Part shown: positions 33,354 through 42,584 of the stretch, piece by piece
Position numbering within the stretch: position 1 is the first letter of the stretch
Layout: each line of letters opens with the position of its first letter
Source of the DNA: an uncultured Oscillospiraceae bacterium
GTDB lineage: Bacteria > Bacillota > Clostridia > Oscillospirales > Acutalibacteraceae
Assembly (NCBI GenBank): GCA_958448165.1
Contig: CAUDCW010000001.1
Coordinates: forward strand, 272,932 to 336,931
Reading direction: 5' to 3'
Length of the DNA: 64,000 nucleotides
Made by a program: the position numbers and the translations under genes
Notes under the pieces: model-generated
The model's database searches: none
Seen by the model: only the letters and a program-made list of their open reading frames with translations
Told to the model about the DNA's origin: nothing

Positions 33354-36083
33354 TCAGCTAAGAACAACTTTCTTTGTCTGTCCTACAGGATAGCTGACGC
33401 TGATTTGCAGCGCATACTTCTGAATAACTATTGCATCTGCGAGGTTAACCTTACCGTTGGAATCAGTATCACCCTCTGCCTTCTGCTTTGCAGTGAAAGT
33501 GCTAACGCCGATTGAAGCTTTCTGAACTAAAACAGCATCAGAAAGGTTAACCTTTCCGTCCTCGTTTACATCGCCGAGCAGTATTGTTACCGTTGTTCCG
33601 CTCGGGTCTGTAGGAGCTGTTGTCGGCTGAGTCGGGTCAACCGCAGTATATACTTTCCAGCTGTTTCCTGCAGAGAAGAGCATTGAATTGCCGCCCAGTG
33701 CAAGTCCGCCCTCGCCGTCAGCAGGATATCTGTTTGTTGTTGCGTCCTTTCCCTCGGTAAATATAGCAACTGCGTTCTCATATCCCTCGGGAACATCCAT
33801 CACATAATAGCCTGTTGCACTGTCAAGTGTCATTAGTGTGCCCGGCCATGCGACATAGCCAACATCAACAGCGTCAGCGCCGGATGCAATCGGGTCAGAA
33901 ACACGTGCGCCGCTTGATACCGTCGCAGAAGAATTCCAAGCCGTACCGTTATACTTGCCGTCTGTCTGTGAGCCGTCAAGATAATAGCCCGTAACGCCCG
34001 TAACTGCAAGGTCAACCGTCTGTGCGCCGTTGCCGTTGTTGAACACAACGCTTGTTGCACCACTCGGAATGTCAATTGTATAGTTACCCTTGCCTTCAAG
34101 GGTTGTCTCATACTTTGTCATGGCTGAGCCCGGCCATGCAGAGCCGCAGGTTTCGCCGCCGTTGAAGAAATAAGCATTTACTTTACCCCAGTTTAAGCTG
34201 TCGGTAAATTTGATTGTATTGCCGGCAGAGGTCGGGTCTGTAGCAGATGTCGGGGTTGTAGGATCGGTCGGAGTATCTCCGCCTACATTATAAATGTAGC
34301 AATAAACCGACTTCCAGTTGTATGATGAGTTATCAAAATAGATTCTCTGAGCCTTGCTCGGGTCAGCCTTTTTGTATGTATATGTCTGCGGGTCAGATGT
34401 TGTTTTGCCGTCGGTTGCCGTTACCGTAAGCTTAATCTCAACACCGTAGTCAACGCCTTCACCCACAGAGATTGTTTTGCTGCCGGTAAAGGTCTGTGCA
34501 GTGCCGCCGTTTATGCTGTAAGTACCCGATGTTGCGTTTGTCAAAGAAAGGTCAACGCTGATGCCTGACGCCTTGTCAACTCTGTATGTGCCGCTTGCCT
34601 TTGAAACGCTGACAGACGGCTTTGAAACTGCGTTGTAAACAACAGCAATACCTGTTGAACCGATCTGTCCTTTGATCTGTCCTCCCGATACTGTAAATGT
34701 GTTGCCTGTAACCTGGTCGGTATAAGTGCCGTCCTTCATCTTGTTCGCCTTAACGCTTACAGATGTTGAAGTACCCGAGCAGTTCACAAGAACAACGCCG
34801 CTTGTGCCGCGTTCATTGTAGGCGATAGAGCCGCTTGAAGAAAGATACTCTGTTTCGCCTCCAAAATAATTCTTGAATTTGTTTATTGCCTTAACTTCTT
34901 TGTTTGCCCATGCGGTAACGCTTGAAGTACCGATATTCTGCGAATAGTTTGCAGGACGCGCAAGATACATACCTGCAACCTCGGCTCTTGTGCCGACAAG
35001 CGCCCATGACTTGTTCATTGTTGAGTCGCTCTGTCCTCTTGATGAGCCGTCAGCATATGTATCGTGTGATTCGTTCCACAAAACAGCCTTGCTCGCCTCC
35101 GGAGCTGAATTATCTTGGAAGTTAAAATCACTTCTCTTTGCACCGCTTGCATTTCCTGAATTAACCTGATTGCGGATGTCATTGCTTACTGTGTTGACAG
35201 TTACGCTCATATACTTTGTATATTCATCTAAAACGCTCTGTCCGCCGCCGGTTTTATCAAGAATCTCGCCGTAATAATATGGAGTAATTCCTCTTGAGCT
35301 CTTTGCATATGATGTTGTGTATCCGAGAATTTCGGACCAGAAGTTACTTGAAGCGTTTTCAAGGTCATTCGGAACCTCAAGGTGCTTTGCTCCGTCAAAA
35401 CGGAAGCCGTCTGCACCTGCGTCAATACACTCCTTCATAAAGGCTTTCTCGTAATTCTGAATTTTTGAGTTGCCCGTGTTGAGGTCGGGAAGACCACCCA
35501 TACAGTTGTGGGTAATGTCCCAACGGCTACTCCAGTTTGAGGTATTTGTTGTGATACTGTGCCAGCAGCTTGAGTCATTTCTGATGTCGTTGGGAATTGT
35601 CGGCGAAAGTGTGTTGTTGCCGTTGTTTGCCATATGGTTCAACACAGCGTCAACAATAACCTTTACACCGTATTTGTGAGCCTCGGCACACATAGCCTCA
35701 AAATCAGCCTTTGTTCCCAATGCGTTCTGAGAAGACGTATCAATCTTGAAGTTTGACGGCTGGTAATAAACCCACCAGCTTCCCGAATAAGCTCTTCCCT
35801 GTGTCGTCTCCTTGATTGTCTGGATAGGCGAGGTCTGGATAGCAGAGAAGCCCTGCTCGGCAATCTTCTGCATATTGCTCTTGATGCCGTTGTACGACCA
35901 GTTCCAGCACTGAAGAATCTGACCCTGCTGAATATCATCGACAAGACCGTAATCCGTCGCCTGTGATGATGTTGTTTCGGTTGTCACAGCGGTCGCAACA
36001 ACCGGGATAGAAAATACCGAAGCCGCAAGGCAAAGCGCCATTACAAGGCTAAGAATTTTCTTTCCGATTTTCTGTTTTACCAT
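33354..36083 (-). CDS. Secreted GH13 alpha-amylase with starch-binding modules and C-terminal dockerin
   Basis: The start is ATG at 36083 after AAGGAGG, giving 909 residues. There is a signal peptide (about 1-32). The GH13 catalytic domain (about 45-405) has region I DAVLNH (145-150), the nucleophile Asp230 (GFRFDGAKH), acid/base Glu273 (YYYGEI) and Asp341 (NESHD). A C-terminal beta domain (about 408-485) and a Fn3-like module (488-575) follow. Then come starch-binding material and a canonical type I dockerin (835-900) with two calcium loops DVNEDGKVN and DTDSNGKVN. The starch-binding part is odd: the beginning of one module (580-599) and its continuation (743-812) are separated by a complete CBM26-like module with linkers. 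The enzyme cleaves alpha-1,4 links of starch and likely sits on an amylosome-type scaffold. Confidence 0.95.
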   Translation of the reverse strand: MVKQKIGKKILSLVMALCLAASVFSIPVVATAVTTETTSSQATDYGLVDDIQQGQILQCWNWSYNGIKSNMQKIAEQGFSAIQTSPIQTIKETTQGRAYSGSWWVYYQPSNFKIDTSSQNALGTKADFEAMCAEAHKYGVKVIVDAVLNHMANNGNNTLSPTIPNDIRNDSSCWHSITTNTSNWSSRWDITHNCMGGLPDLNTGNSKIQNYEKAFMKECIDAGADGFRFDGAKHLEVPNDLENASSNFWSEILGYTTSYAKSSRGITPYYYGEILDKTGGGQSVLDEYTKYMSVTVNTVSNDIRNQVNSGNASGAKRSDFNFQDNSAPEASKAVLWNESHDTYADGSSRGQSDSTMNKSWALVGTRAEVAGMYLARPANYSQNIGTSSVTAWANKEVKAINKFKNYFGGETEYLSSSGSIAYNERGTSGVVLVNCSGTSTSVSVKANKMKDGTYTDQVTGNTFTVSGGQIKGQIGSTGIAVVYNAVSKPSVSVSKASGTYRVDKASGISVDLSLTNATSGTYSINGGTAQTFTGSKTISVGEGVDYGVEIKLTVTATDGKTTSDPQTYTYKKADPSKAQRIYFDNSSYNWKSVYCYIYNVGGDTPTDPTTPTSATDPTSAGNTIKFTDSLNWGKVNAYFFNGGETCGSAWPGSAMTKYETTLEGKGNYTIDIPSGATSVVFNNGNGAQTVDLAVTGVTGYYLDGSQTDGKYNGTAWNSSATVSSGARVSDPIASGADAVDVGYVAWPGTLMTLDSATGYYVMDVPEGYENAVAIFTEGKDATTNRYPADGEGGLALGGNSMLFSAGNSWKVYTAVDPTQPTTAPTDPSGTTVTILLGDVNEDGKVNLSDAVLVQKASIGVSTFTAKQKAEGDTDSNGKVNLADAIVIQKYALQISVSYPVGQTKKVVLS

Positions 36084-36141
36084 TTTTGTTTCCTCCTTAT
36101 TCATATATAAATCCCAGGGAACACAAAATTCCCACAAATAT

Positions 36142-36170
36142 AACATAGCACCAAAATATAAATTTTACAA
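36142..36170 (-). promoter_or_regulatory. Candidate promoter of the amylase gene
   Basis: TTGTAA (36170-36165), 17 bp, extended -10 TGCTATGTT (TATGTT at 36147-36142) on the minus strand. The boxes are weak. No clear CcpA site was seen. Confidence 0.45.
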
Positions 36171-36338
36171 TCCGCAAATAGCCCAAATTTTTCTATAAAA
36201 TTTGGCAATAATATACACAACACTTTGTTAGGGTCATTTTTCATTCGTATAATATCACAGACAGAAGGAATATTTTGTTGAAAATTACCGTTTTTCGTGT
36301 TACAATACTGATATAGATTTGAGTTGAGGAGATTTCAT

Positions 36339-37406
36339 ATGAAAAAGAGAATTTTTGCAGTGCTTGCCTGTCTTCTTCTGGTGTTTTCACTCCTGATGGT
36401 GGGCATTTTCAGCGCTTCTGCGGTTTTTCCCGATAACCAATGGGATGTCGGCAACTACAACGACTACGGCGGTGGCGGCGGAGGAGGCGGCTACTCCGGC
36501 GGCGGCTACAGCGGCGGAGGATATTCCGGCGGCGGCAGCTCCGGCGGTGACCTCGGTTTCCTGTTTAGCAGTCCCTTCGGACTAATTGCGGCAGTAATAG
36601 TTGTCATTGTGATAATTATCTTCGGCGCTGTATCAAAGGGTAAGGGCGGCACCACCCAGCCCTACACACCGCCTGCGGCACCACCTGTTATGCCGATGGA
36701 TTTCACAGACAGAATTTCAGATGCTATACGTCAGATTGACCCGAACTTCTCGTCCGACGCATTCATCACATGGTCCAAGGACGTGTTCATAACCTTACAG
36801 CAGGCGTGGACCGAGCGTGACTGGAGCACTATCCGTCCTCTTGAAAAAGAGGAGCTGTTTGAACAGCACAAACGCCAGCTCGATGAATACATAAGAAACA
36901 AGAAAATCAATATTATTGAGCGCATCAACGTGGGCCAGACTCATCTTCACAAATATGAGCGTGACGCTCAGTATGAGTATCTGACGGTTTATATGGCTAC
37001 AAGAATGGTTGACTATATTATCGACGAAGAAACACGCAAGGTGCTCAAGGGTGACCCGAACACAGACTGCTATATGAACTACCTGCTTACATTTATGCGT
37101 AAAACAGGCGTCAAGAGCCACGAGGGCACAGACAAGAGCGTTGCAAAGAACTGCCCGAACTGCGGCGCACCGCTCAGCATCACAAGCAGCGGCAAGTGCG
37201 ATTTCTGCGGCAGCATCATCACAACCGGCGACTTTGACTGGGTACTCGCCAAAATGGACGCTGTCAAGGCAAACACTGTTATCGACAACCGAGGCGTTAT
37301 CATCAACGACGGAACACAAAACAATAACAATAACAACGGTGATAACGGCAATAACGGCAACGGCGGCGTAAGCTTTGACGATATGATGAACGGCGACAAC
37401 AACTGA
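36339..37406 (+). CDS. Tim44-like membrane protein with Gly-rich segment and zinc ribbon
   Basis: The start is ATG at 36339 after GAGGAG, giving 355 residues. Order of parts: signal or anchor helix (1-28), a Gly/Ser/Tyr repeat (44-70, YSGGG units), a membrane helix (80-97) and a Pro-rich linker. A Tim44-like domain follows (about 120-255, with FITWSKDVFITLQQAW and YEYLTVYM). Last are a zinc ribbon (Cys272, 275, 287, 290: CPNCG, CDFCG) and an Asn/Gly-rich tail. Bacterial Tim44-like proteins are poorly characterised; a membrane-associated binding role is likely. A close paralogue follows at 37501. The two face away from the amylase gene. Confidence 0.8.
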   Translation: MKKRIFAVLACLLLVFSLLMVGIFSASAVFPDNQWDVGNYNDYGGGGGGGGYSGGGYSGGGYSGGGSSGGDLGFLFSSPFGLIAAVIVVIVIIIFGAVSKGKGGTTQPYTPPAAPPVMPMDFTDRISDAIRQIDPNFSSDAFITWSKDVFITLQQAWTERDWSTIRPLEKEELFEQHKRQLDEYIRNKKINIIERINVGQTHLHKYERDAQYEYLTVYMATRMVDYIIDEETRKVLKGDPNTDCYMNYLLTFMRKTGVKSHEGTDKSVAKNCPNCGAPLSITSSGKCDFCGSIITTGDFDWVLAKMDAVKANTVIDNRGVIINDGTQNNNNNNGDNGNNGNGGVSFDDMMNGDNN

Positions 37407-37425
37407 TTAATATTCATTTGCAAAC

Positions 37426-37462
37426 AAGGCAGGCAACGTCTTTACACGCTGCCTGCCTTTTA
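37426..37462 (+). terminator. Terminator between the two Tim44-like genes
   Basis: Arms AAGGCAGGCA (37426-37435) and TGCCTGCCTT (37450-37459), with an inner CGT/ACG pairing, then TTTT. The second gene thus probably has its own promoter or depends on read-through. Confidence 0.8.
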
Positions 37463-37500
37463 GCTAAGGAAGCACTGAATATATTGGGAGAATTTATGAT

Positions 37501-38454
37501 ATGAAAAAGAAAGCTCTTATTATCACTATATTGACAGCATTGCTTTTTTCTGCTTTGCCCCATTGCACCGCAGCTGCACTCGCAAGGGAAGCTACAGCAC
37601 AAACGAGCAGTGACTATCCGACGAATTTTTTATCTCTCCTTATGCCGTTTATCCCAATAATAATTATTCTGGCTGCAGTTATCATAATAATAACGGCTGT
37701 TAAAAGAGCCGGCAGAGCCGCCTCAAGATGGACCTCCTCAACCCTGTCATCACTGATATCCTCACTGATAAACAAGGAAACAGCCGCACAAAAGCAAAAA
37801 CAGCCTGTCAATAATTTTTCAACCAACACCCTGCCAAAGGACAACACCTTAAAAATTGTTTCGGCTGTTCGCTGTGTTGACAGCAGCTTTATGGGCGAAG
37901 CTTTCTTAACATGGGCAAACAATGTTTTCATTACTCTTCAAAAAGCCCTGACATTACGGGATTGCAGCATTATACAGCCTTTTGAAAAGGAAGAGCTTTT
38001 TGAAGATCACAAAAAGCTTATAGACGGATATATAAAATCAAACAGAATAAACGTCAGGAATTCGGTGAGCATCAGCGTTTCTTATCTTCACAAATACGAA
38101 CGTAACCGTCAGTATGAATATCTGACGGTGTATATGGATACCGGTATGACAGATTATATAATTGACGCCAACACAAAATGGGTTATCAGCGGCAATCCCA
38201 ACACCCTGAAGCAGGAAAAATATCTGCTGACCTTTATCAGAAAAAGAGGCTTTTTCAGCAACGCCGAGTGCAACAGAGTAAGGTCGAAAAACTGCCCCAA
38301 CTGCGGTGCGGCGCTCAGTATGTCAAACAGCAGCAAATGCGATTTCTGCGGCAGTATAATAACAAACTGCGACTTTGACTGGGTGCTGTCCTGTATAAAC
38401 ACACTGACTCCCACCACCGTTATAGACAACAGAGGTGTTGTTATCTCGGATTAA
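37501..38454 (+). CDS. Tim44-like membrane protein with zinc ribbon (paralogue, no Gly-rich repeat)
   Basis: The product has 317 residues. It has an N-terminal signal or anchor, a second membrane helix at about 42-63 (PFIPIIIILAAVIIIITA), a short linker, a Tim44-like domain (FLTWANNVFITLQKAL, YEYLTVYMDTGM) and a zinc ribbon (CPNCG...CDFCG). It ends soon after DNRGVVISD. It aligns with the preceding protein over the Tim44 and zinc parts but lacks the Gly-rich segment and Asn-rich tail, so it arose by tandem duplication followed by divergence. GGGAG precedes the ATG. Confidence 0.8.
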   Translation: MKKKALIITILTALLFSALPHCTAAALAREATAQTSSDYPTNFLSLLMPFIPIIIILAAVIIIITAVKRAGRAASRWTSSTLSSLISSLINKETAAQKQKQPVNNFSTNTLPKDNTLKIVSAVRCVDSSFMGEAFLTWANNVFITLQKALTLRDCSIIQPFEKEELFEDHKKLIDGYIKSNRINVRNSVSISVSYLHKYERNRQYEYLTVYMDTGMTDYIIDANTKWVISGNPNTLKQEKYLLTFIRKRGFFSNAECNRVRSKNCPNCGAALSMSNSSKCDFCGSIITNCDFDWVLSCINTLTPTTVIDNRGVVISD

Positions 38455-38490
38455 TCCGTAAAGCACCTTTTTTCCGCAAGGCTTCACTTC

Positions 38491-38518
38491 TTGACACGCT
38501 GTCAGGCTTTGTTATATT
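38491..38518 (+). promoter_or_regulatory. Promoter of the metF-metH operon
   Basis: TTGACA (38491-38496), 16 bp, TATATT (38513-38518). A short GGG/CCC hairpin followed by seven T (to 38550) lies right after the start point and might attenuate. No SAM or B12 riboswitch fold was recognised. Confidence 0.75.
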
Positions 38519-38586
38519 ATATAGGATAAGGGATTTGACCCTATTTTTTTAATAAACAGTTTATCGCACATGAACAGGAGAATAAT

Positions 38587-39447
38587 ATGAAAGTATCAGA
38601 TATATTTGTTGAGGGAAAAACCGTTTTATCCTTCGAGGTTTTTCCGCCAAAGGCAACAAGCCCCATTGAGTCGGTCTATAAGCCGCTTGAACAGTTATGC
38701 GCTTTAAATCCTGCTTTTATCAGCGTCACCTACGGTGCGGCAGGCGGTGCAAAATCGCACTGCTGTGAGATAGCCTCAAGAATAAAGCACGTTCACGGCA
38801 TCGAGCCTGTGGCTCACCTGACCTGCGTAGGCAACACAGCCCCGGAAATACAGGCGGTGCTTGACGACTTCAAGGCTAACGGAATTGAGAACATACTCGC
38901 TCTCAGAGGCGACATTGTGCCGGGACAGCCTGTATGCCACGATTTCAAATACGCAAGCGACCTGACATCATTCATCAAGAGCAGAAACCCGGAATTTGAC
39001 GTTTGCGGCGCCTGCTACCCCGAGGTTCATATGGAAAGCAACAGTGAGCTTGAGGATATTCTGAATCTCAAAAAGAAGGTTGACGCAGGCGCATCACACC
39101 TGATATCTCAGCTTTTCTTTGACAATCAGATTTACTATAACTTTTTGCAGAAAGTAAGAATAGCGGGTATAAATGTGCCGATTTCAGCCGGAATTATGCC
39201 TGTCGTAAATAAAAAGCAGATAGAAAGAATGGTATCGCTGTGCGGTGCAAGCCTTCCGCCGAAATTCGTCAAGGTTATGCAGAAATACGGCGACAATCCC
39301 GAGGCTATGCGTGACGCAGGAATCGCCTATGCCATAAATCAGATTGTCGATTTAATCTCAAACGGCGTTGAGGGCATACACATCTATACAATGAACAACC
39401 CGTATGTTGCAACCGCAATCTGCGAAGGAATAAAAAATCTTCTTTAA
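38587..39447 (+). CDS. metF: 5,10-Methylenetetrahydrofolate reductase
   Basis: The product has 286 residues in one TIM barrel. It contains SFEVFPPKA near the N-terminus, LALRGD and the flavin-contacting GACYPEVH. It reduces methylene-THF to methyl-THF, the methyl donor for the MetH encoded two genes downstream. The spacing to the next gene is 11 bp. Confidence 0.97.
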   Translation: MKVSDIFVEGKTVLSFEVFPPKATSPIESVYKPLEQLCALNPAFISVTYGAAGGAKSHCCEIASRIKHVHGIEPVAHLTCVGNTAPEIQAVLDDFKANGIENILALRGDIVPGQPVCHDFKYASDLTSFIKSRNPEFDVCGACYPEVHMESNSELEDILNLKKKVDAGASHLISQLFFDNQIYYNFLQKVRIAGINVPISAGIMPVVNKKQIERMVSLCGASLPPKFVKVMQKYGDNPEAMRDAGIAYAINQIVDLISNGVEGIHIYTMNNPYVATAICEGIKNLL

Positions 39448-39458
39448 AGGTGAATTAA

Positions 39459-40130
39459 TTGTTTGTTTTAGATAAAATCAACCGCAGTGAGGCATTGCGA
39501 TATTTAGGCTACAAGGGCAACTCACCCGATGAAGCAACATCAAAAATCATAGACAACTGCGAAAAAGCTCTGCTTGATGCCACAGTACCGAAATATCTCT
39601 ACCGCCGCTTTGACATAAGCTTTGCAGAAAACGGAATTTCCGTCGGCGATACGGGGATTACACTGACCGGCAAAAGCATCAGCGCACACCTTGACGGCTG
39701 TACGTCCGTTTTTCTGATGTGCGCTACCGTTTCATCGGGAGTTGACAGGCTTATCCGGCAATATCAGGCGACAGATATGACGAAAGCCGTTATCACCGAC
39801 GCACTGGCAAGCGCCGCCATTGAGCAGGTATGCGATGCCGCCGACGAGGAAATAAACTCAAGATTTCCCGACGAATACAAGACCTGGCGCTTCAGCCCCG
39901 GCTACGGTGATCTTCCGCTTGACCTGCAAAAGGACTTTCTGCGTGTGCTTAACGCACAGAAAATGATAGGTCTGACCCTCGGCGAAAGCTCTATGCTAAT
40001 CCCGACAAAGTCGGTCACTGCGATAATCGGCATATCGGAAACGCCGCTCCCCAAGCGCAAGCGAGGCTGCGCAGGCTGCACAATGAAAGCAAGCTGCAAA
40101 TTCAGAAAAACAGGTGAACGCTGTGTTTAA
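39459..40130 (+). CDS. Methionine synthase reactivation-domain protein
   Basis: The start is TTG at 39459, with AAAGGTG 9 nt before it. The product has 223 residues. It resembles the C-terminal AdoMet-binding activation domain of MetH, including the conserved RFSPGYGDLPLDLQ and GESSMLIPTKSVTAIIG. A Cys-rich tail (CAGCTMKASC) follows. It should bind SAM and drive reductive reactivation of inactive cob(II)alamin on MetH. The downstream metH lacks this domain, so the pair is a split methionine synthase. Confidence 0.92.
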   Translation: MFVLDKINRSEALRYLGYKGNSPDEATSKIIDNCEKALLDATVPKYLYRRFDISFAENGISVGDTGITLTGKSISAHLDGCTSVFLMCATVSSGVDRLIRQYQATDMTKAVITDALASAAIEQVCDAADEEINSRFPDEYKTWRFSPGYGDLPLDLQKDFLRVLNAQKMIGLTLGESSMLIPTKSVTAIIGISETPLPKRKRGCAGCTMKASCKFRKTGERCV

Positions 40131-42483
40131 AAAATTATTAAAAGAAAAAGAATTTATACTTCTTGACGGCGGTATGGGAACAATGCTGCAAGCAAACGGG
40201 CTTAAAACAGGCGATATTCCCGAGCTGCTCACCGTAACACACCCCGAGCTGATAACCGATATCCACAAAAAATATATATCGGCAGGCTCAGACATAATCT
40301 ACACCTGCACCTTCGGCGCAAACAGCTATAAGCTTAAGGACAGCGGATACACGGTTGAGCAAATTGTGTCTGCCGCAATCAGCTGTGCAAAAGACGCCGC
40401 AAGAGGAACAGATTCGCTTGTTGCGCTCGATTGCGGTCCTATAGGCAGGCTTATGGAGCCAAACGGCGATATGAGCTTTGAGCAGGCGTATAATTATTAT
40501 AAAGAACAGATAATCGCCGGCAGGAACGCCGACCTTATTGTATTTGAAACAATGACAGACCTTCTGGAGCTTAAGGCGGCTGTGCTTGCCGCAAAAGAAA
40601 ACAGCGAGCTTCCGATACTCTGCACTATGACCTTTGAACAAAACCACCGCACCTTTACCGGTGTTTCGATAGGCGCAATGGCTGTCACCCTTGAGGGACT
40701 CGGTGTTGACGCTATCGGTATGAACTGTTCACTCGGACCGGACGACCTTCCGCCGATTGTCGAGGAGCTTGTTAAGTGGACAAACCTGCCAATCGTTGTC
40801 AAGCCCAACGCAGGTCTGCCCGACCCGAACAGCAACACCTACAGCGTCAATGCTGACGAGTTCGCCCAAAGTATTGAGCGGCTTCTCACCTGCGGCATAA
40901 AAATCATCGGCGGCTGCTGCGGCACAACGCCCGAATTCATTGCAAGCATCAAAGAAATGCTGAACGGCAAAAAATGCGTAACAAGACCGTCTGTCAGCTT
41001 CAGCGCCGTATCAAGCGGCGAAAGCGTTGTAACTGTCAACAGACCGAGAATTATCGGTGAACGAATAAACCCGACGGGCAAAAAGCTTTTTAAAGAAGCT
41101 CTTAAGAGCAGAAACATTGACTACATTCTCACTCAGGGAATCGAACAGGTCAGCGCAGGGGCAGATATTCTTGACGTGAACGTCGGCCTGCCCGAAATCA
41201 ACGAAAAAGAAATGATGATTACTGTACTGAAAGCGCTTCAGGGCGTTACGGGCGTTCCCCTGCAAATCGACACAACCGAGCCTGATGTTTTAGAGGCAGG
41301 ACTGCGGATATATAACGGCAAGCCGATTGTAAACTCGGTAAACGGCGAAGAAAAATCGCTTGCAACCGTTCTGCCGCTTGTTAAAAAATACGGTGCGGCG
41401 GTTGTGGGACTTACCCTTAACGAGGGTGGAATCCCCAAAACGGCGCAGGGCAGATTTGCAATAGCCCAAAAAATAGTTGAGCGTGCATTAAAGCTCGGCA
41501 TAAAACGAGAGGATATCTACATCGACTGCCTGACCCTCACCGCCTCAGCAGAACAGGAGGGCGTTCTTGAAACCCTCGAGGCTCTGGAGAGGGTGAAAAA
41601 GGAGCTTGGTGTAAAAACCGTTCTCGGTGTTTCAAACATCTCATTCGGACTGCCAAACCGTGAGCTTGTCAACCGCACATTCCTGACAATGGCACTGCAA
41701 AAGGGTCTTGACCTGCCCATTATCAACCCGAATGTTGAAGCAATGACAGGCGCCGTAAAGGCATACAACCTGCTTGCAAATATAGATAAAAATTCTGTTG
41801 AGTTCATCTCAACCTATAACAATCAGTCTGCCGCTCCGCAAAAAAACGAACCGAGTGCCGCAATCGACATTGACTACGCCATTGAGCACGGTCTTAAAAA
41901 AGAAGCGGCAAAGGCAACACAGGAGCTTCTGACAACGACCGACCCGATGGACATAGTAAACCAAAGGCTTATCCCCGCACTTGACAAGGTCGGCGCAGGC
42001 TTTGAAAAAGGCACAATCTTCCTGCCACAGCTCATTCAGTCCGCCACCGCCGCACAGGGCTGCTTTGACGTAATCAAAAAAGCACTCGTCGCATCAAGCG
42101 GAACTCCCGTAAGCAAGGGAAAGCTGATACTTGCAACGGTCAAGGGCGATATACACGATATAGGCAAGAATATTGTAAAGGTTCTTCTTGAAAACTACGG
42201 CTACACGGTATTCGACCTCGGCCGTGATGTTCCGCCGGAGAAGATTGTTGAAACCGCAAGAGAAAATGATATCCACTTCATCGGTCTTTCCGCACTTATG
42301 ACAACAACACTAAAGTCAATGGAGGAAACAATAAGGCTTCTTCACGAGGAAAATATAGATTGCAAAACCTTTGTCGGCGGCGCAGTGCTGACGCCCGATT
42401 ACGCAAAGAGAATCGGCGCTGACTACTACTGCAAGGACGCCAAGGAAAGCGTTGACGCGGCAAGAGATTTCTTCGGCGAATGA
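40123..42483 (+). CDS. metH: Cobalamin-dependent methionine synthase without activation domain
   Basis: The start is GTG at 40123, 6 nt after AGGTG, overlapping the previous stop by 8 nt. The product has 786 residues. The homocysteine-binding barrel (1-280) holds zinc ligands Cys202, Cys265 and Cys266 (GGCCGTTP). The pterin-binding barrel spans about 300-560. The B12 cap and Rossmann domains follow (about 585-786), with the cobalt-ligand motif GDIHDIGKN. It moves the methyl group from methyl-THF to homocysteine. cobO at 30.8 kb belongs to the same cofactor network. Confidence 0.97.
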   Translation: MFKKLLKEKEFILLDGGMGTMLQANGLKTGDIPELLTVTHPELITDIHKKYISAGSDIIYTCTFGANSYKLKDSGYTVEQIVSAAISCAKDAARGTDSLVALDCGPIGRLMEPNGDMSFEQAYNYYKEQIIAGRNADLIVFETMTDLLELKAAVLAAKENSELPILCTMTFEQNHRTFTGVSIGAMAVTLEGLGVDAIGMNCSLGPDDLPPIVEELVKWTNLPIVVKPNAGLPDPNSNTYSVNADEFAQSIERLLTCGIKIIGGCCGTTPEFIASIKEMLNGKKCVTRPSVSFSAVSSGESVVTVNRPRIIGERINPTGKKLFKEALKSRNIDYILTQGIEQVSAGADILDVNVGLPEINEKEMMITVLKALQGVTGVPLQIDTTEPDVLEAGLRIYNGKPIVNSVNGEEKSLATVLPLVKKYGAAVVGLTLNEGGIPKTAQGRFAIAQKIVERALKLGIKREDIYIDCLTLTASAEQEGVLETLEALERVKKELGVKTVLGVSNISFGLPNRELVNRTFLTMALQKGLDLPIINPNVEAMTGAVKAYNLLANIDKNSVEFISTYNNQSAAPQKNEPSAAIDIDYAIEHGLKKEAAKATQELLTTTDPMDIVNQRLIPALDKVGAGFEKGTIFLPQLIQSATAAQGCFDVIKKALVASSGTPVSKGKLILATVKGDIHDIGKNIVKVLLENYGYTVFDLGRDVPPEKIVETARENDIHFIGLSALMTTTLKSMEETIRLLHEENIDCKTFVGGAVLTPDYAKRIGADYYCKDAKESVDAARDFFGE

Positions 42484-42498
42484 TATATTTATATGTGC

Positions 42499-42535
42499 AA
42501 AACAGGCGACAGCTTTCCGCTGCCGCCTGTTTGAT
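42499..42535 (+). terminator. Terminator of the metF-metH operon
   Basis: Arms AAACAGGCG (42500-42508) and CGCCTGTTT (42524-42532) with an inner CAG/CTG, then TTGATTGTTT. Confidence 0.8.
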
Positions 42536-42584
42536 TGTTTGAGATTGATGTTTGTAAAGCCTGACCAAAACTCAGCAAAAGGTC

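Noticed and set aside
36250..36335. CcpA (cre) site near the amylase promoter
   Set aside because: No sequence fits the cre consensus closely enough.
38455..38586. SAM or cobalamin riboswitch before metF
   Set aside because: The leader is only about 60 nt and shows no S-box or B12-box elements.
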